Shown: positions 6,716 to 16,119, counted from the stretch's first letter. The stretch is 39,694 nucleotides of DNA from an uncultured Pelagibacteraceae bacterium (GCA_902572775.1 CACGHF010000005.1:1-39694); one strand, 5' to 3'. Made by a program: numbers and translations. The notes: generated by a model not told the origin, from the sequence alone.

Positions 6716-7183
6716 TTATGGGTTACTTACACTTTTTAAATAAGAATTCAAAGTTTTTTTTGACAAATTTGAGTTAAAAAGATCAAAATATTCTAGTAAT
6801 TCCTCATTATTTTGAAAATCACTTAAAAAAGTGGAAATTTTTTTTAATTTATCTGACTTTGATAAATCATCCCAGAAATGAATTTCAGAAACCATAGAAT
6901 GAAATAAATTAATATAATCTTTCATTTTTTTATTAATAGACTGGTCTCCATAACCTATTTCTCTAATACTCAATTCAAGTTGCCTGAAATTATAGTCATA
7001 AATTTCCTGTAGAATTTTCTTGTTTTCCTCGTTTTTATAATTTTTTAGAAAAAATGAAAAATGAAGTAAGAAAAGGGTCAAACGATCAGAAAAATTGTCT
7101 TCTCTATTCAAGCTTTTATATAAATCTTTATTTCTAGTGTAATTAATTAAATTGTTATAAATATGTATATAGTTTTTACTCAT
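6716..7183 (-). CDS. Ubiquinol-cytochrome c chaperone family protein (Cbp3/UQCC1-like)
   Basis: The relatives, Cbp3 in yeast mitochondria and similar alphaproteobacterial proteins, assist cytochrome b in bc1 complex assembly. From the ATG at 7183 the protein is about 155 aa, helical, with [34 protein letters not shown] and VGKR-like [14 protein letters not shown] segments that match the family's LREmGvGD region. An alternative GTG at 7234 adds 17 residues and would overlap bamE by 53 bases. The family position, divergent from a BamE-like gene and before plsX, is the usual alphaproteobacterial one. Confidence 0.75.
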   Translation of the reverse strand: MSKNYIHIYNNLINYTRNKDLYKSLNREDNFSDRLTLFLLHFSFFLKNYKNEENKKILQEIYDYNFRQLELSIREIGYGDQSINKKMKDYINLFHSMVSEIHFWDDLSKSDKLKKISTFLSDFQNNEELLEYFDLFNSNLSKKTLNSYLKSVSNP

Positions 7184-7667
7184 GTTAAAAATATTATATA
7201 TAATTTTGATATCTTTTATACTTTCAAATTGCACCTTGAAACCTGTGGTAAAACATCATGGCGTGCCCTTTTTAGAAAAAAAACAAGTATCTTTAAAGAT
7301 CAATGAGAGTAATAAAAATGATATAAAAAAAATTTTGGGAATACCATCAACCACAAGTAAATTTGATAATAATGTATGGATTTATATAGAAAGAAAGCAA
7401 ACACAGTCAAAATTATCCAATTTAGGTAAAATGAAAATTTCAAAAAATGATGTTTTAGTTTTAGAAATTGATGATTATGGAATACTTAGAAAAAAAAATT
7501 TTTATAACAAAGATGACATGGAAAATATTAAACTTGTAGAAGCTACAACTGAAGCTGGCTTCCAAAGAAACTCATTTATATATGATTTTATGTCTAGTAT
7601 GAGACAAAAGATTAATGACCCCCTTGGACAGAGGGCCAAAAAACGTAAAGAAATTAACCAGCGATAA
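7182..7667 (+). CDS. bamE: BamE/SmpA/OmlA-family outer-membrane lipoprotein
   Basis: Likely small lipoprotein of the beta-barrel assembly machinery. The 161 aa product starts with a lipoprotein signal ([18 protein letters not shown]17 would be lipidated). Asn at -1 of the lipobox is unusual, since Gly, Ala or Ser is normal. Residues 45-70 hold the SmpA/OmlA core: [11 protein letters not shown], then VWIYIE. A long charged tail follows. Its ATG shares two bases with the ATG of the divergent chaperone gene, and its 3' end overlaps convergent hppA by 14 bases. Neither a Shine-Dalgarno nor a clear promoter is visible. Confidence 0.82.
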   Translation: MLKILYIILISFILSNCTLKPVVKHHGVPFLEKKQVSLKINESNKNDIKKILGIPSTTSKFDNNVWIYIERKQTQSKLSNLGKMKISKNDVLVLEIDDYGILRKKNFYNKDDMENIKLVEATTEAGFQRNSFIYDFMSSMRQKINDPLGQRAKKRKEINQR

Positions 7668-9759
7668 CTGCTAGTAATAATAAAGCTACAATATTTGTAA
7701 TTTTAATCATTGGATTTACAGCAGGTCCAGCAGTATCTTTGTAAGGGTCTCCAACTGTATCGCCTGTAACAGCGGCTTTATGGGCTTCAGAGCCTTTGCC
7801 TCCATGATTACCATCTTCAATATATTTTTTTGCATTATCCCAAGCACCTCCACCTGCAGTCATTGATACCGCAACAAACAAACCGGTGATTATAACACCA
7901 AGTAACATTGCACCCACTGCAGCTAAAGCAGCAACTTGTCCACCAATTGATAGAATTATAAAATATAAAACTACAGGAGATAAAACTGGTAATAGTGATG
8001 GTATAATCATTTCCTTGATTGCGGCTACAGTAAGTAAATCTACTAATTTAGCGTAATCAGGTTTTTGTTTTCTTTTCATAATACCAGGGAATTTTTTAAA
8101 TTGTCTTCTTACTTCAACTACAACTGCACCACCAGCTCTTCCAACAGCTTGCATTCCCATTGAACCAAAAAGATAAGGCAACATACCACCAATTAATAAA
8201 CCAACTACTACATAAGGGTTAGATAAATCAAAAGTTACCACGATACCTTCTAATGCAGATCCTGCTTCTTTTGAAAAATGTTTGATGTCTTCTGTGTAAG
8301 CAGCAAATAAAACTAAAGCACCCAAACCAGCTGAACCAATTGCATAACCTTTTGTAACAGCCTTAGTTGTGTTTCCTACAGCATCTAAAGCATCTGTTGT
8401 TTTTCTAACTTTCTTATCAAGATTAGACATTTCAGCAATACCACCAGCATTGTCAGTAACTGGTCCATATGCATCTAAAGCAACAACCATGCCCGCTAAT
8501 GCAAGCATAGTAGTTACTGCAATAGCAATACCAAAAAGTCCAGCTATAGAATTTGTAATAAGAATTCCAGCAACAATTATTAATGCTGGTATTGCAGTTG
8601 CTTCCATAGAAACAGCTAGACCTTGAATAACATTAGTACCATGACCAGTTGTTGATGATAACGCAACAGATTTAACAGGTCTATAACTTGTTCCTGTATA
8701 GTATTCAGTAATCCAGATTAATAAACCAGTAATAACTAATCCTATCACACCACAATAATATAGATCCATTCCATTAAACGTCTTATCATTTACTGTGAAT
8801 TCATTTGTAAAACCAATTACATGATCCGTAACAGGCCATAATATTACTAAAGATGCTACTGCAGAGACAACAAATCCTTTATACAAAGCATTCATAACGT
8901 TATTACTTTTTCCAAGTTTAACAAAAAATGTTCCAATAATAGATGTTAACAAACATGCAGCACCGATTGATAAAGGATAAATCATCATATTTAGATCACC
9001 AACAAAGAAAATTGATGATAAAACCATTGTTGCAACAATTGTAACTGCATAAGTTTCAAACAAATCAGCAGCCATACCAGCACAATCTCCTACGTTATCA
9101 CCAACGTTATCTGCAATTACAGCAGGGTTTCTAGGATCATCTTCTGGAATTCCAGCCTCAACTTTTCCAACTAAATCTGCACCAACATCTGCACCTTTTG
9201 TAAAAATTCCACCACCTAATCTTGCAAAGATAGAAATTAGGGAAGCACCAAAACCTAATGCAACTAAAGCATTTACAATTTCTCTTTCATCAACATTAGA
9301 TTTCAATAATATATAATAATAAACAGCTATAGATAATAGTGCCAAACCAGCAACCAACATTCCAGTTACAGCACCAGATTTAAATGCAACGGATAGACCT
9401 TGAGCTAAGCCTTTTCTAGATGCTTCAGCTGTTCTAACATTGGCTTCTACAGAAACTAACATTCCAACATACCCCGCAATACCTGATAAAGCAGCACCTA
9501 TTAAATAACCAAGACCTACTAGTGGACTAAATGCAATACTTACAATTACTAAAACTACAGCGCCAACAATAGCAATAGTTTTGTATTGTCTTGCTAAATA
9601 TGCTTTTGCTCCAATTTGAATTGCGGATGCAATATCTTGCATTTTTGCATTTCCTGCACTTGAATTAAGAATGTTTTTACCAGTTAAGAATCCATAAACG
9701 ATAGATAATAAACCTGCTCCAATTGTGTATAGTAGTATTGTTTCGACTGTTCCGCTCAT
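7654..9759 (-). CDS. hppA: K+-independent proton-pumping membrane pyrophosphatase
   Basis: Integral membrane enzyme that couples pyrophosphate hydrolysis to proton export; 701 aa with about 16 helices. The pyrophosphate site is visible at residues 191-235 ([25 protein letters not shown]). The segment [14 protein letters not shown] gives K466 and T469, the pair that marks K+-independent enzymes; K+-dependent ones have Ala and Gly/Ala there. Position after thiL is typical of alphaproteobacteria. It has its own promoter upstream. Such a pump would save energy in an oligotroph by using biosynthetic pyrophosphate (inference). Confidence 0.97.
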   Translation of the reverse strand: MSGTVETILLYTIGAGLLSIVYGFLTGKNILNSSAGNAKMQDIASAIQIGAKAYLARQYKTIAIVGAVVLVIVSIAFSPLVGLGYLIGAALSGIAGYVGMLVSVEANVRTAEASRKGLAQGLSVAFKSGAVTGMLVAGLALLSIAVYYYILLKSNVDEREIVNALVALGFGASLISIFARLGGGIFTKGADVGADLVGKVEAGIPEDDPRNPAVIADNVGDNVGDCAGMAADLFETYAVTIVATMVLSSIFFVGDLNMMIYPLSIGAACLLTSIIGTFFVKLGKSNNVMNALYKGFVVSAVASLVILWPVTDHVIGFTNEFTVNDKTFNGMDLYYCGVIGLVITGLLIWITEYYTGTSYRPVKSVALSSTTGHGTNVIQGLAVSMEATAIPALIIVAGILITNSIAGLFGIAIAVTTMLALAGMVVALDAYGPVTDNAGGIAEMSNLDKKVRKTTDALDAVGNTTKAVTKGYAIGSAGLGALVLFAAYTEDIKHFSKEAGSALEGIVVTFDLSNPYVVVGLLIGGMLPYLFGSMGMQAVGRAGGAVVVEVRRQFKKFPGIMKRKQKPDYAKLVDLLTVAAIKEMIIPSLLPVLSPVVLYFIILSIGGQVAALAAVGAMLLGVIITGLFVAVSMTAGGGAWDNAKKYIEDGNHGGKGSEAHKAAVTGDTVGDPYKDTAGPAVNPMIKITNIVALLLLAVIAG

Positions 9760-9799
9760 ATTAACCTTAAGTTGTTGGTTGTTAAATTTTTAAGCCCGC

Positions 9800-9827
9800 A
9801 CAATACAAAAAAAGATAGAAAAGACAA
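9800..9827 (-). promoter_or_regulatory. Putative promoter of hppA
   Basis: On the minus strand TTGTCT (9827-9822), 16 bases, then TATTGT (9805-9800). Directly after the -10 comes GCGGGC, a GC-rich discriminator that stands out in this AT-rich DNA; such discriminators are linked to ppGpp-sensitive promoters in other bacteria. The predicted leader is about 33 bases. The 78-base gap between thiL and hppA holds nothing else that I can see. Confidence 0.5.
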
Positions 9828-9837
9828 CGATTAACTT

Positions 9838-10797
9838 CTAAAACCGATGAATATAACCTTTGGATTTAGCTCGTATTTGCTTACCTTTTTCATCGAATAT
9901 CAAAGATCTATCTTTACCAGATATAATTTTACCAATTTTAGTTATTTTAATTCCAGTTGTTTTAGAAGCTTTTTGAATGATTCTAGCTTTATTAATATCT
10001 GCAGTAAATAATACCTGATAATCATCTCCATTAGAAATTAAATTAATTTTATTCAATCTTTGTTTTTTAATTAAATTACTCAATTTATTGGAAACAGGTA
10101 TTTTATTTTCAAATAAGTGAAATGATAAACTTTGTCTATTAATCATTTTTGCTAAATCATCAATTAATCCATCTGAAACATCAATAGAGCTATTTGCAAA
10201 TTTTAATAAATATTTTGTTAAATTTAAAGGTAACTCTGGTTTGTAATATTTATCTACAAAGAATAATTTGTCTTTATTTTTAAATTTAACTTTATTAGTT
10301 AATACTTTAAGCCCTAAATAACTATCTCCCAAATTTCCAGTCACATAAATGTCATCATTTGATTTAGCTTTATTGCGATAAATTATTTTATCTGAATATC
10401 CCAATGACGTGATTGTAAAACTTAGTTTACTTGAAAAGGTTGTGTCCCCTCCACATAAATCTATATTAAATTTATTTTGTTCTGATTTAAGTGACTTTGA
10501 AATTTTATATAAATTAATTTTTGTAAATGTTTTTTTATTACCAGAACCAGAAATAAAATAAAACTTTGGTAAAACACCTTTACAAATTAAATCAGAAATT
10601 GATGACCTTAATATTTTTTTTATTACTAAATCTGGAGATTTAAAATCATAAAAATGCGTACCAATATTGTATGTATCAACAGATATAACAACACCTCTTT
10701 TTTTATCAAAAAAAACATCATCGTTTAGGTTAAGAGCAGATTTATTTTTTTTAGCTATTTTAAAAAAATAATTATTTATTAGATCAAATTCATGCAT
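9838..10797 (-). CDS. thiL: Thiamine-monophosphate kinase
   Basis: Phosphorylates thiamine monophosphate to the active cofactor thiamine pyrophosphate with ATP. The 319 aa protein follows the PurM/ThiL fold: N-terminal E3-F4 start, LNDDVFF near residue 23, ISVDT near 38, DLCGGDTT near 113, VTGNLGDSYLG near 149 and SIDVSDGLIDDLAK near 205. It overlaps nusB by 8 bases. SAR11 is known to lack part of thiamine synthesis and to need an imported pyrimidine precursor, so a retained ThiL is expected. The C-terminus looks complete. Confidence 0.93.
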   Translation of the reverse strand: MHEFDLINNYFFKIAKKNKSALNLNDDVFFDKKRGVVISVDTYNIGTHFYDFKSPDLVIKKILRSSISDLICKGVLPKFYFISGSGNKKTFTKINLYKISKSLKSEQNKFNIDLCGGDTTFSSKLSFTITSLGYSDKIIYRNKAKSNDDIYVTGNLGDSYLGLKVLTNKVKFKNKDKLFFVDKYYKPELPLNLTKYLLKFANSSIDVSDGLIDDLAKMINRQSLSFHLFENKIPVSNKLSNLIKKQRLNKINLISNGDDYQVLFTADINKARIIQKASKTTGIKITKIGKIISGKDRSLIFDEKGKQIRAKSKGYIHRF

Positions 10798-11194
10798 TGT
10801 TAGATCTTAATTTTTTTCCAACGTTGTCTAATAAAGCATTAAGATACTTTGTTTGTGAATCTTCAAGAAAAAAATTAGATGAATTTAAATATTCTTTAAT
10901 AATTATATTAATAGATAAATTTGGCTTATACATAAATTCATAGGTTGCTGCTTTTAAAATTGTTTGAAAAACTTTGTCTAATTTTTCAAATACAAATTCA
11001 TCACCTAATTTATTATTTAATTCATCTAAAATAAGATCATTTCTTTCTATTGTTCCTAAAACAATATCCTTGATGAATTTTTTAAATCTATGTTTTGGAA
11101 AATCTAAATCATCATCTTCATTATAAAATTTCCCATATAATTTTTGAATAATTATAACACGAGGGTTATTTTTTGGATTATAATGAGTTCTCAT
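10790..11194 (-). CDS. nusB: Transcription antitermination protein NusB
   Basis: Helical RNA-binding protein that pairs with S10 (NusE) on boxA RNA for rRNA antitermination. The 134 aa product shows the NusB pattern, with FIKDIVLGTIERNDLI near residue 38, then LDKVFQTILKAATYEF near 73, and a C-terminal DSQTKYLNALLDNV. It is short but in family range. The start is in a 4-base overlap with the ribH stop, and ribH-nusB-thiL is the classic order. Sequence divergence is high, but context makes the call firm. Confidence 0.9.
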   Translation of the reverse strand: MRTHYNPKNNPRVIIIQKLYGKFYNEDDDLDFPKHRFKKFIKDIVLGTIERNDLILDELNNKLGDEFVFEKLDKVFQTILKAATYEFMYKPNLSINIIIKEYLNSSNFFLEDSQTKYLNALLDNVGKKLRSNNA

Positions 11195-11583
11195 TTTTGA
11201 GACAAAACTGAAATCACAGCTTCTGCAGCTTCAGCACCCTTTTTTTTTCTTGCTCTTGCTTGACCCATATTTAGACAAGTAATTATTCCATTTCCAATAG
11301 GTTTTTTACTATCTATAGATAATTTCATTATAGCATCTGTTGAAGCTTGAGAAATAAAATCAAAGTGTGGTGTTTGACCTTTAATTACACATCCTAAAGC
11401 TAAAAAACCATCATATTTTTTTAAATTTTTTGAGATTGTAACTGGAATTTCAAAAGCACCAGGTACTTTAATAATTTTTATTATATTTTTTTTTGGAATT
11501 ATTTTTAAAGCACTGGTTATTAAGCCATCAGCAATATCTTTGTAATAATCTGCTACAACAATTAAATATTTTTTTTTCATCAA
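11191..11583 (-). CDS. ribH: 6,7-dimethyl-8-ribityllumazine synthase
   Basis: Condenses the ribityl-amino-uracil with dihydroxybutanone phosphate, the penultimate riboflavin step. 130 aa, at the short end for the family. Visible motifs are VPGAFEIP (40-47), ALGCVIKGQTPHFD (62-75) with catalytic H73, and the phosphate-binding end GNGIITCLN. Gln replaces the common Glu in the G-E-T-x-H motif (GQTPH). It overlaps ribB and nusB by 4 bases each, so translation is coupled along the operon. Confidence 0.95.
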   Translation of the reverse strand: MMKKKYLIVVADYYKDIADGLITSALKIIPKKNIIKIIKVPGAFEIPVTISKNLKKYDGFLALGCVIKGQTPHFDFISQASTDAIMKLSIDSKKPIGNGIITCLNMGQARARKKKGAEAAEAVISVLSQK

Positions 11584-12680
11584 ATTAATTCCTGTTTTGT
11601 AATTTTTATACCATAACCCTCAAGACCAATAACCTTTTTTGGTGATTTGGTGATTAATATCATGTTTTTAATTTTTAAGTCTTTAATAATTTGAGCTCCA
11701 ATACCATAATTTCGTATTAACTTGTCATTTCCTTTTTTATAAAAGTCTTTATTTTTATAATCTTTTAAAGTCTGAGTTACTGATTTTAAGTTTGAGTCTT
11801 TGATAAAAACTAAAACACAATTTTGATATTTTTTAAAATAATTTAAAGTCTTGTTAAATGAATTTGGTAGTGATTGATTTATTAGATAGTTTTGAACGAC
11901 ATTAGATGAAATTACTCTTACTCTTGGAGTAATACTTTTTTTTATTTTACCTTTTATTAATGCGAAGTGCTCTGAACCATCTAAAAGATTCTCATAAATT
12001 CTAATATTGTATTTTTGATTTTTTACATCAATCTTGCTTTGCTTTTTAAGTTTAATAAGTTTTTCTTTTTTTAGTCTATATGCGATCAGATCTTCTATCT
12101 TTCCTATTTTTAATTTATGTTTTTTTGCAAAATTGAATAAATCCTGACCTTTAGCCATTGTTCCATCCTCATTCATAATTTCACAAATTACAGCAGAGTT
12201 ATTTTTTTTTGCTAATTTAGATATATCAACTGAAGCTTCGGTGTGCCCTGCTCTAACAAGCACCCCTCCATCTTTAGCTATAATTGGAAACACGTGACCA
12301 GGTGAAACAATCTCATTTTTATTTACATTTTTTTTTGAAGCAATTTTGATTGTTTTAGCTCTATCTTTTGCAGATATACCTGTTGTTATACCTTTTTTTG
12401 CTTCAATAGAAATTGTAAAAGCCGTCTTGTTTCTTGATTGATTTACTGGAGACATTAAAGATAAATTTAATCTTTTTGCTTGAAGTGAATCAAGTGCCAA
12501 ACAAATTAAACCTCTCCCGTATTTTGCCATGAAGTTAATGTTCTTTGCATTTGAGTCTGATGTTGAAATAACTAAATCTCCTTCATTTTCTCTTTTTTCA
12601 TCGTCTACTAAAATAAACATACCGCCTTTTTTGGCTACGCTTATAATTGACTCTATTGAGGTAAAGTTATTTTTTTCCAT
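11580..12680 (-). CDS. ribB: 3,4-dihydroxy-2-butanone 4-phosphate synthase with degenerate GTP cyclohydrolase II-like domain
   Basis: Residues 1-205 are a complete DHBP synthase: DDEKRENEGDLV (26-37) with the acidic metal ligands, TTGISAKDRAKT (99-110), SPGHVFP (126-132) and RAGHTEAS (143-150). Residues 215-366 resemble GTP cyclohydrolase II (RVRV near 253; RNYGIGAQII near 323; GLEGYGI at 352-358), but the zinc cysteines of the C-x2-G-x5-C-x-C motif are gone: the C-terminal half has one Cys (C288). This half is therefore unlikely to open GTP. Such RibBA-like proteins occur in alphaproteobacteria with a separate RibA. Overlaps ribE by 14 bases. Confidence 0.92.
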   Translation of the reverse strand: MEKNNFTSIESIISVAKKGGMFILVDDEKRENEGDLVISTSDSNAKNINFMAKYGRGLICLALDSLQAKRLNLSLMSPVNQSRNKTAFTISIEAKKGITTGISAKDRAKTIKIASKKNVNKNEIVSPGHVFPIIAKDGGVLVRAGHTEASVDISKLAKKNNSAVICEIMNEDGTMAKGQDLFNFAKKHKLKIGKIEDLIAYRLKKEKLIKLKKQSKIDVKNQKYNIRIYENLLDGSEHFALIKGKIKKSITPRVRVISSNVVQNYLINQSLPNSFNKTLNYFKKYQNCVLVFIKDSNLKSVTQTLKDYKNKDFYKKGNDKLIRNYGIGAQIIKDLKIKNMILITKSPKKVIGLEGYGIKITKQELI

Positions 12681-13260
12681 TAAAATAGTTCCTAACGTAT
12701 TTAGACAAGATATCTATCTCTATGTTTACTAAACTAGATTTTTTTAAGGTTGATAAATTCGTTTCTTTGTAGGTGTGAGGGATAATCCAAATTTGGAAAC
12801 CTTTTTTAGTCACTTTTGAAATTGTAAGAGAAATACCATTAACACAGATTGATGCTTTTTCTATTAAGTGTTTTCTTTCCTTTTTGGGTAAAACAAAGTC
12901 AAAAAGGAAAGATTTATCTATTTTTTTAATACTTAATACTTTACCAACAGTATCAACATGTCCTTGACAAATATGTCCTGAAATATTTGTCCCATATTTT
13001 AAAGGTAATTCTAAATTTATTTTATCTTTTATTTTTAAAAATTTGAATTTTGATCGAATTATCGTTTCTTTCGAAAGATAAAATTCCATAATTTTGGATT
13101 TATATGAAATTAAAGTTAGACAGACACCATCACAGGCAACAGACAAACCCATGTCTTTATTGGATACTTTAATATTACTTTTAACAAAAATGTTAAGACC
13201 TTTGGGTCTTTTAATAATTTTAGTTATAATACCCTGGTTATAAATTATTCCATTAAACAT
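12667..13260 (-). CDS. ribE: Riboflavin synthase alpha chain
   Basis: Dismutates two lumazine molecules to riboflavin. The 197 aa protein has the two repeated lumazine-binding halves: half one begins MFNGIIYNQG and holds SVACDGVCLTL, half two holds GHICQGHVDTVG and ICVNGISLTI, ending in a trimerising helix with VNIEIDILSKYV. It lies 5 bases after ribD and overlaps ribB. Length and repeat layout are normal. Confidence 0.95.
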   Translation of the reverse strand: MFNGIIYNQGIITKIIKRPKGLNIFVKSNIKVSNKDMGLSVACDGVCLTLISYKSKIMEFYLSKETIIRSKFKFLKIKDKINLELPLKYGTNISGHICQGHVDTVGKVLSIKKIDKSFLFDFVLPKKERKHLIEKASICVNGISLTISKVTKKGFQIWIIPHTYKETNLSTLKKSSLVNIEIDILSKYVRNYFNGKK

Positions 13261-13265
13261 TTTAT

Positions 13266-14369
13266 CTAACTATATAGTGTTATTCGGTCTTTTCGTAAAT
13301 TGAGATTTAGATTAATTTTTGTTTTATATTTTTGATTTAATATATTTTGACTACTGAATTTCAAATATTCGAAGTTTTTAGATAGGTTTTTAGGACTTTT
13401 GTACAAATAAAATTTATTAAAAATTTTATTCTTTATCAGTGAATTTGTTAATTTATCGCCTCCTTCAATTAACAAATTTCTGCATCCATGATTATGTAAT
13501 TTTTTCAAAATTAATTTAATGTCAAATCTGTTATTTCTATCAATTTTAGATTTAATTAGCTGAATTCCTTTTCTTTTAAATTTTGTAATTTTTGATTTAT
13601 CAGCTTTATTATAAAAAATTAAAGTATTTTTGTTATTAGAAGATTTAATTATATAACTATTTATTTTAGAATTTAGCTTATTGTCTAAAATAATTCTTTT
13701 TGGAGAAAATTTTTCAAAACCCTTCAAACGACAATTTAATTTTGGATTATCCTTATTTAGTGTTTTGTGAGTAATCATCAAACTATCATTTTGATATCTC
13801 AACATATGTGTAAACTGATCTGAATAAGAATTTGTAATCTTTTTCTGGTTCTTACTGTAAATAATATTGTTTTTTGAAATAGCTATTTTCCCAGTAACAA
13901 AGGGTAGTTTTTTCTTTCTATTAAAAAAATAAGGTAAATAAAAACTTTTAATTTTGCTTTTTAATAAACCTTTTTTTACAATTATTTTTTTTGACTTTAA
14001 AATTTTAAAACTTTTATTTCTTACTCTTTTATCTATATCGGTAACTGCATATATTACTTCTGAAATTCTTGATTTTATTATCACATCAGTACATGGTGGT
14101 GTTAATCCATGATGACAACATGGCTCTAAAGTAACATACATTTTTGAGCCTTCTAATTTTTCAAAACTATTTTTAATCGCATTAAATTCAGCATGTGGTC
14201 TTCCATTAAATGAGGTTTGTCCTATGGAAATAATTTTATCATTTTTGACAATAACACAGCCTACTGAGGGATTTGATCCAGTCTGTCCATGACGAGATTT
14301 AGCCAGATCTAAGGCTAATTCCATATAAAATTTATCTTTTGATGAAAATTTATCTTTTTTTGTAGACAT
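13266..14369 (-). CDS. ribD: Bifunctional riboflavin deaminase/reductase RibD
   Basis: Deaminates and reduces the pyrimidine intermediate of riboflavin synthesis. From the ATG at 14369 (367 aa) the N-terminal deaminase has H59-A-E61 and PCCHHGLTPPC with zinc cysteines C84 and C93. The C-terminal reductase is recognisable (PFVTGKIAIS near residue 165; LLIEGGDKLTNSL near 307) but divergent and lysine-rich. An upstream ATG at 14432 would add 21 residues inside nrdR that do not resemble RibD, so I prefer 14369, which overlaps nrdR by 20 bases. Confidence 0.92.
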   Translation of the reverse strand: MSTKKDKFSSKDKFYMELALDLAKSRHGQTGSNPSVGCVIVKNDKIISIGQTSFNGRPHAEFNAIKNSFEKLEGSKMYVTLEPCCHHGLTPPCTDVIIKSRISEVIYAVTDIDKRVRNKSFKILKSKKIIVKKGLLKSKIKSFYLPYFFNRKKKLPFVTGKIAISKNNIIYSKNQKKITNSYSDQFTHMLRYQNDSLMITHKTLNKDNPKLNCRLKGFEKFSPKRIILDNKLNSKINSYIIKSSNNKNTLIFYNKADKSKITKFKRKGIQLIKSKIDRNNRFDIKLILKKLHNHGCRNLLIEGGDKLTNSLIKNKIFNKFYLYKSPKNLSKNFEYLKFSSQNILNQKYKTKINLNLNLRKDRITLYS

Positions 14370-14808
14370 CAAGCTTGTCCACGAATTGTACGAAATCTTT
14401 TTCTTCTCTAAAGTTTCTATATACAGATGCAAATCTTACATATCCAACTGGGTCTAAATCTTTTAATCCATCCATAACCATTGTCCCAATTGTATTTGTT
14501 GATATCTCTCCTTGTCCTAGCTCTTCAAGAGATCTTGAAATATTACTGATGAATTTTTCTATTGTACCCGTATCTATTGGTCTTTTTTTTAGAGCTATGT
14601 AGATCGATTTAGATAATTTATCACGATCAAATGATGATTTTCTTCCATTTTTTTTAACAACCATCAATTCTCTAAATTGAATTCTTTCAAATGTAGTAAA
14701 TCTTTCACCACATATGCACAATCTTCTTCTTCTTATTGCGGTACCATCCTCAGTTGGACGTGAGTCTACTACAGACGTATCACCTTTTTTTTCGCACGGA
14801 CAAATCAT
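14350..14808 (-). CDS. nrdR: Transcriptional repressor NrdR with atypical zinc ribbon
   Basis: ATP-cone repressor of ribonucleotide reductase genes; 152 aa. DSRPTEDGTAIRRRR and GERFTTFERIQ match the family, and the ATP-cone follows (ELMVVKKNGRKSSFDRDKL onward). The zinc ribbon is odd: the usual CPxC and CxxC knuckles read C3-P-C5 and C31-I-C33, each one residue short. The frame is uninterrupted and both gaps are clean three-base losses, so this is not a frameshift. Position between glyA and ribD is canonical. No NrdR box operator was seen in the window. Confidence 0.94.
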   Translation of the reverse strand: MICPCEKKGDTSVVDSRPTEDGTAIRRRRLCICGERFTTFERIQFRELMVVKKNGRKSSFDRDKLSKSIYIALKKRPIDTGTIEKFISNISRSLEELGQGEISTNTIGTMVMDGLKDLDPVGYVRFASVYRNFREEKDFVQFVDKLDVYKKR

Positions 14809-14811
14809 TTA

Positions 14812-16119
14812 CTAAAGGTTCTTATATATCGGAAATGAAGAAGTTAAAGAAATAACTTCATTTTTTACTTCGTTTTCTATTTTGCTGTTATCTGTTGGGT
14901 TTTCAGATAAACCTTTCAGAGTTTTTGTTATTAATTCACCTACTGTTTTAAACTCATTTAATCCAAATCCACGAGTTGTAGCCGCTTGAGTTCCTAATCT
15001 TATTCCAGATGTAATCATAGGTTTTTCTGTATCAAATGGAATACCATTTTTATTACATGTTATGTTTGCTCTAGACAAACTCTCTGCCGCAAGATTTCCT
15101 TTTACGTTGTAGGGCCTCAAATCAACCAACATCAAATGTGTATCTGTTCCATCTGAATAAATTTTAAATCCATTATTTTTTAAAGTTTCTGCCAACATTT
15201 TTGCGTTTGCTAAAACAGATTTAATATAATCTTGAAATTCTGGTTGTAGCGCTTCAAGAAAACCAGCTGCTTTTGCAGCAATAATATGCATTAAAGGTCC
15301 TCCTTGGTAACCAGGAAAAACAGCTGTATTAAATTTTTTAGCAAGTTCTTCGTGATTAGTTAAAATTATTCCTCCTCTAGCACTTCTAAAAACCTTATGC
15401 GTTGTTGAAGTAACCACATGAGCATAATCACAAGGATTAGGATATCCTTTACCAGCAACTAATCCTGAGAAGTGAGCCATATCAACCATCAAGTATGCTC
15501 CAACTTTATCTGCTATTTCTCTAAATCTTTTAAAGTCAATTACTCTAGAATAAGCACTCCCACCTGCAATGATTAGTTTTGGTTTATGTTCTAATGCAAG
15601 TTTTTCAACATTGTCATAATCTATCAACTCAGATTCTTTATCTACATCATAGCCAACTGCATTAAACCATTTACCTGACATTGAAATTTTTAATCCATGA
15701 GTGATATGACCACCTGAATTTAAACTCATACCCATGAACGTATCTCCTGGGCTCAACAAAGCTAAAAACACTGCTCCATTAGCTTGAGCACCTGAGTGTG
15801 GTTGTGCATTTGCAAATTTACAATTAAATAATTTTTTTAATCTTTCGATTGCAAGGTTTTCTGCTACATCAACGTGCTCACAACCATTATAATATCTTTT
15901 ACCAGGATAACCTTCGGCATATTTATTTGTTAAAACTGATCCTTGTGCCTCTAATACAGCTTGTGAGACTATATTTTCAGACGCAATTAACTCAATATGC
16001 TGCTGTTGTCTGATTAATTCATCTTTAATAGCTTTATAAAGTTCTGGATCTTTTACAGATAAACTATCCTCAAAAAAACTTTTATAACTATCGTTTAAAT
16101 AACTTTTTTCGCTCGACAT
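14812..16119 (-). CDS. glyA: Serine hydroxymethyltransferase
   Basis: PLP enzyme that interconverts serine and glycine with tetrahydrofolate; main source of one-carbon units. The 435 aa protein has [11 protein letters not shown] (42-52), [15 protein letters not shown] (65-79), [13 protein letters not shown] (211-223) and the Schiff-base K242. The segment after the lysine reads KVFRSARGG where the textbook motif is KTLRGPRGG. About 15 extra N-terminal residues precede the family core. It is 2 bases after rpiB and 3 before nrdR. In SAR11 glycine is often limiting, so the enzyme may run from glycine to serine (inference). Confidence 0.97.
   Translation of the reverse strand: MSSEKSYLNDSYKSFFEDSLSVKDPELYKAIKDELIRQQQHIELIASENIVSQAVLEAQGSVLTNKYAEGYPGKRYYNGCEHVDVAENLAIERLKKLFNCKFANAQPHSGAQANGAVFLALLSPGDTFMGMSLNSGGHITHGLKISMSGKWFNAVGYDVDKESELIDYDNVEKLALEHKPKLIIAGGSAYSRVIDFKRFREIADKVGAYLMVDMAHFSGLVAGKGYPNPCDYAHVVTSTTHKVFRSARGGIILTNHEELAKKFNTAVFPGYQGGPLMHIIAAKAAGFLEALQPEFQDYIKSVLANAKMLAETLKNNGFKIYSDGTDTHLMLVDLRPYNVKGNLAAESLSRANITCNKNGIPFDTEKPMITSGIRLGTQAATTRGFGLNEFKTVGELITKTLKGLSENPTDNSKIENEVKNEVISLTSSFPIYKNL

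Noticed and set aside
8369..8626. Open frame on the plus strand antisense to hppA
   Set aside because: It mirrors conserved hppA codons; low-complexity Ala/Ile/Thr composition is the shadow of a membrane protein.
9787..9804. Similarity of the hppA leader (TATTG..CGGGCTTA) to the SAM-II core at metY
   Set aside because: The matching block lies in the promoter -10/discriminator area and the other SAM-II parts (GATTT block, GCTAAAAAGG) are missing, so it is chance.
13266..14432. Longer ribD starting at 14432
   Set aside because: The added 21 residues lie within nrdR and do not resemble RibD; the ATG at 14369 fits better.
14709..14808. Frameshift or sequencing error in the nrdR zinc ribbon
   Set aside because: Both cysteine pairs are short by whole codons and the frame, flanking motifs and stop are intact.
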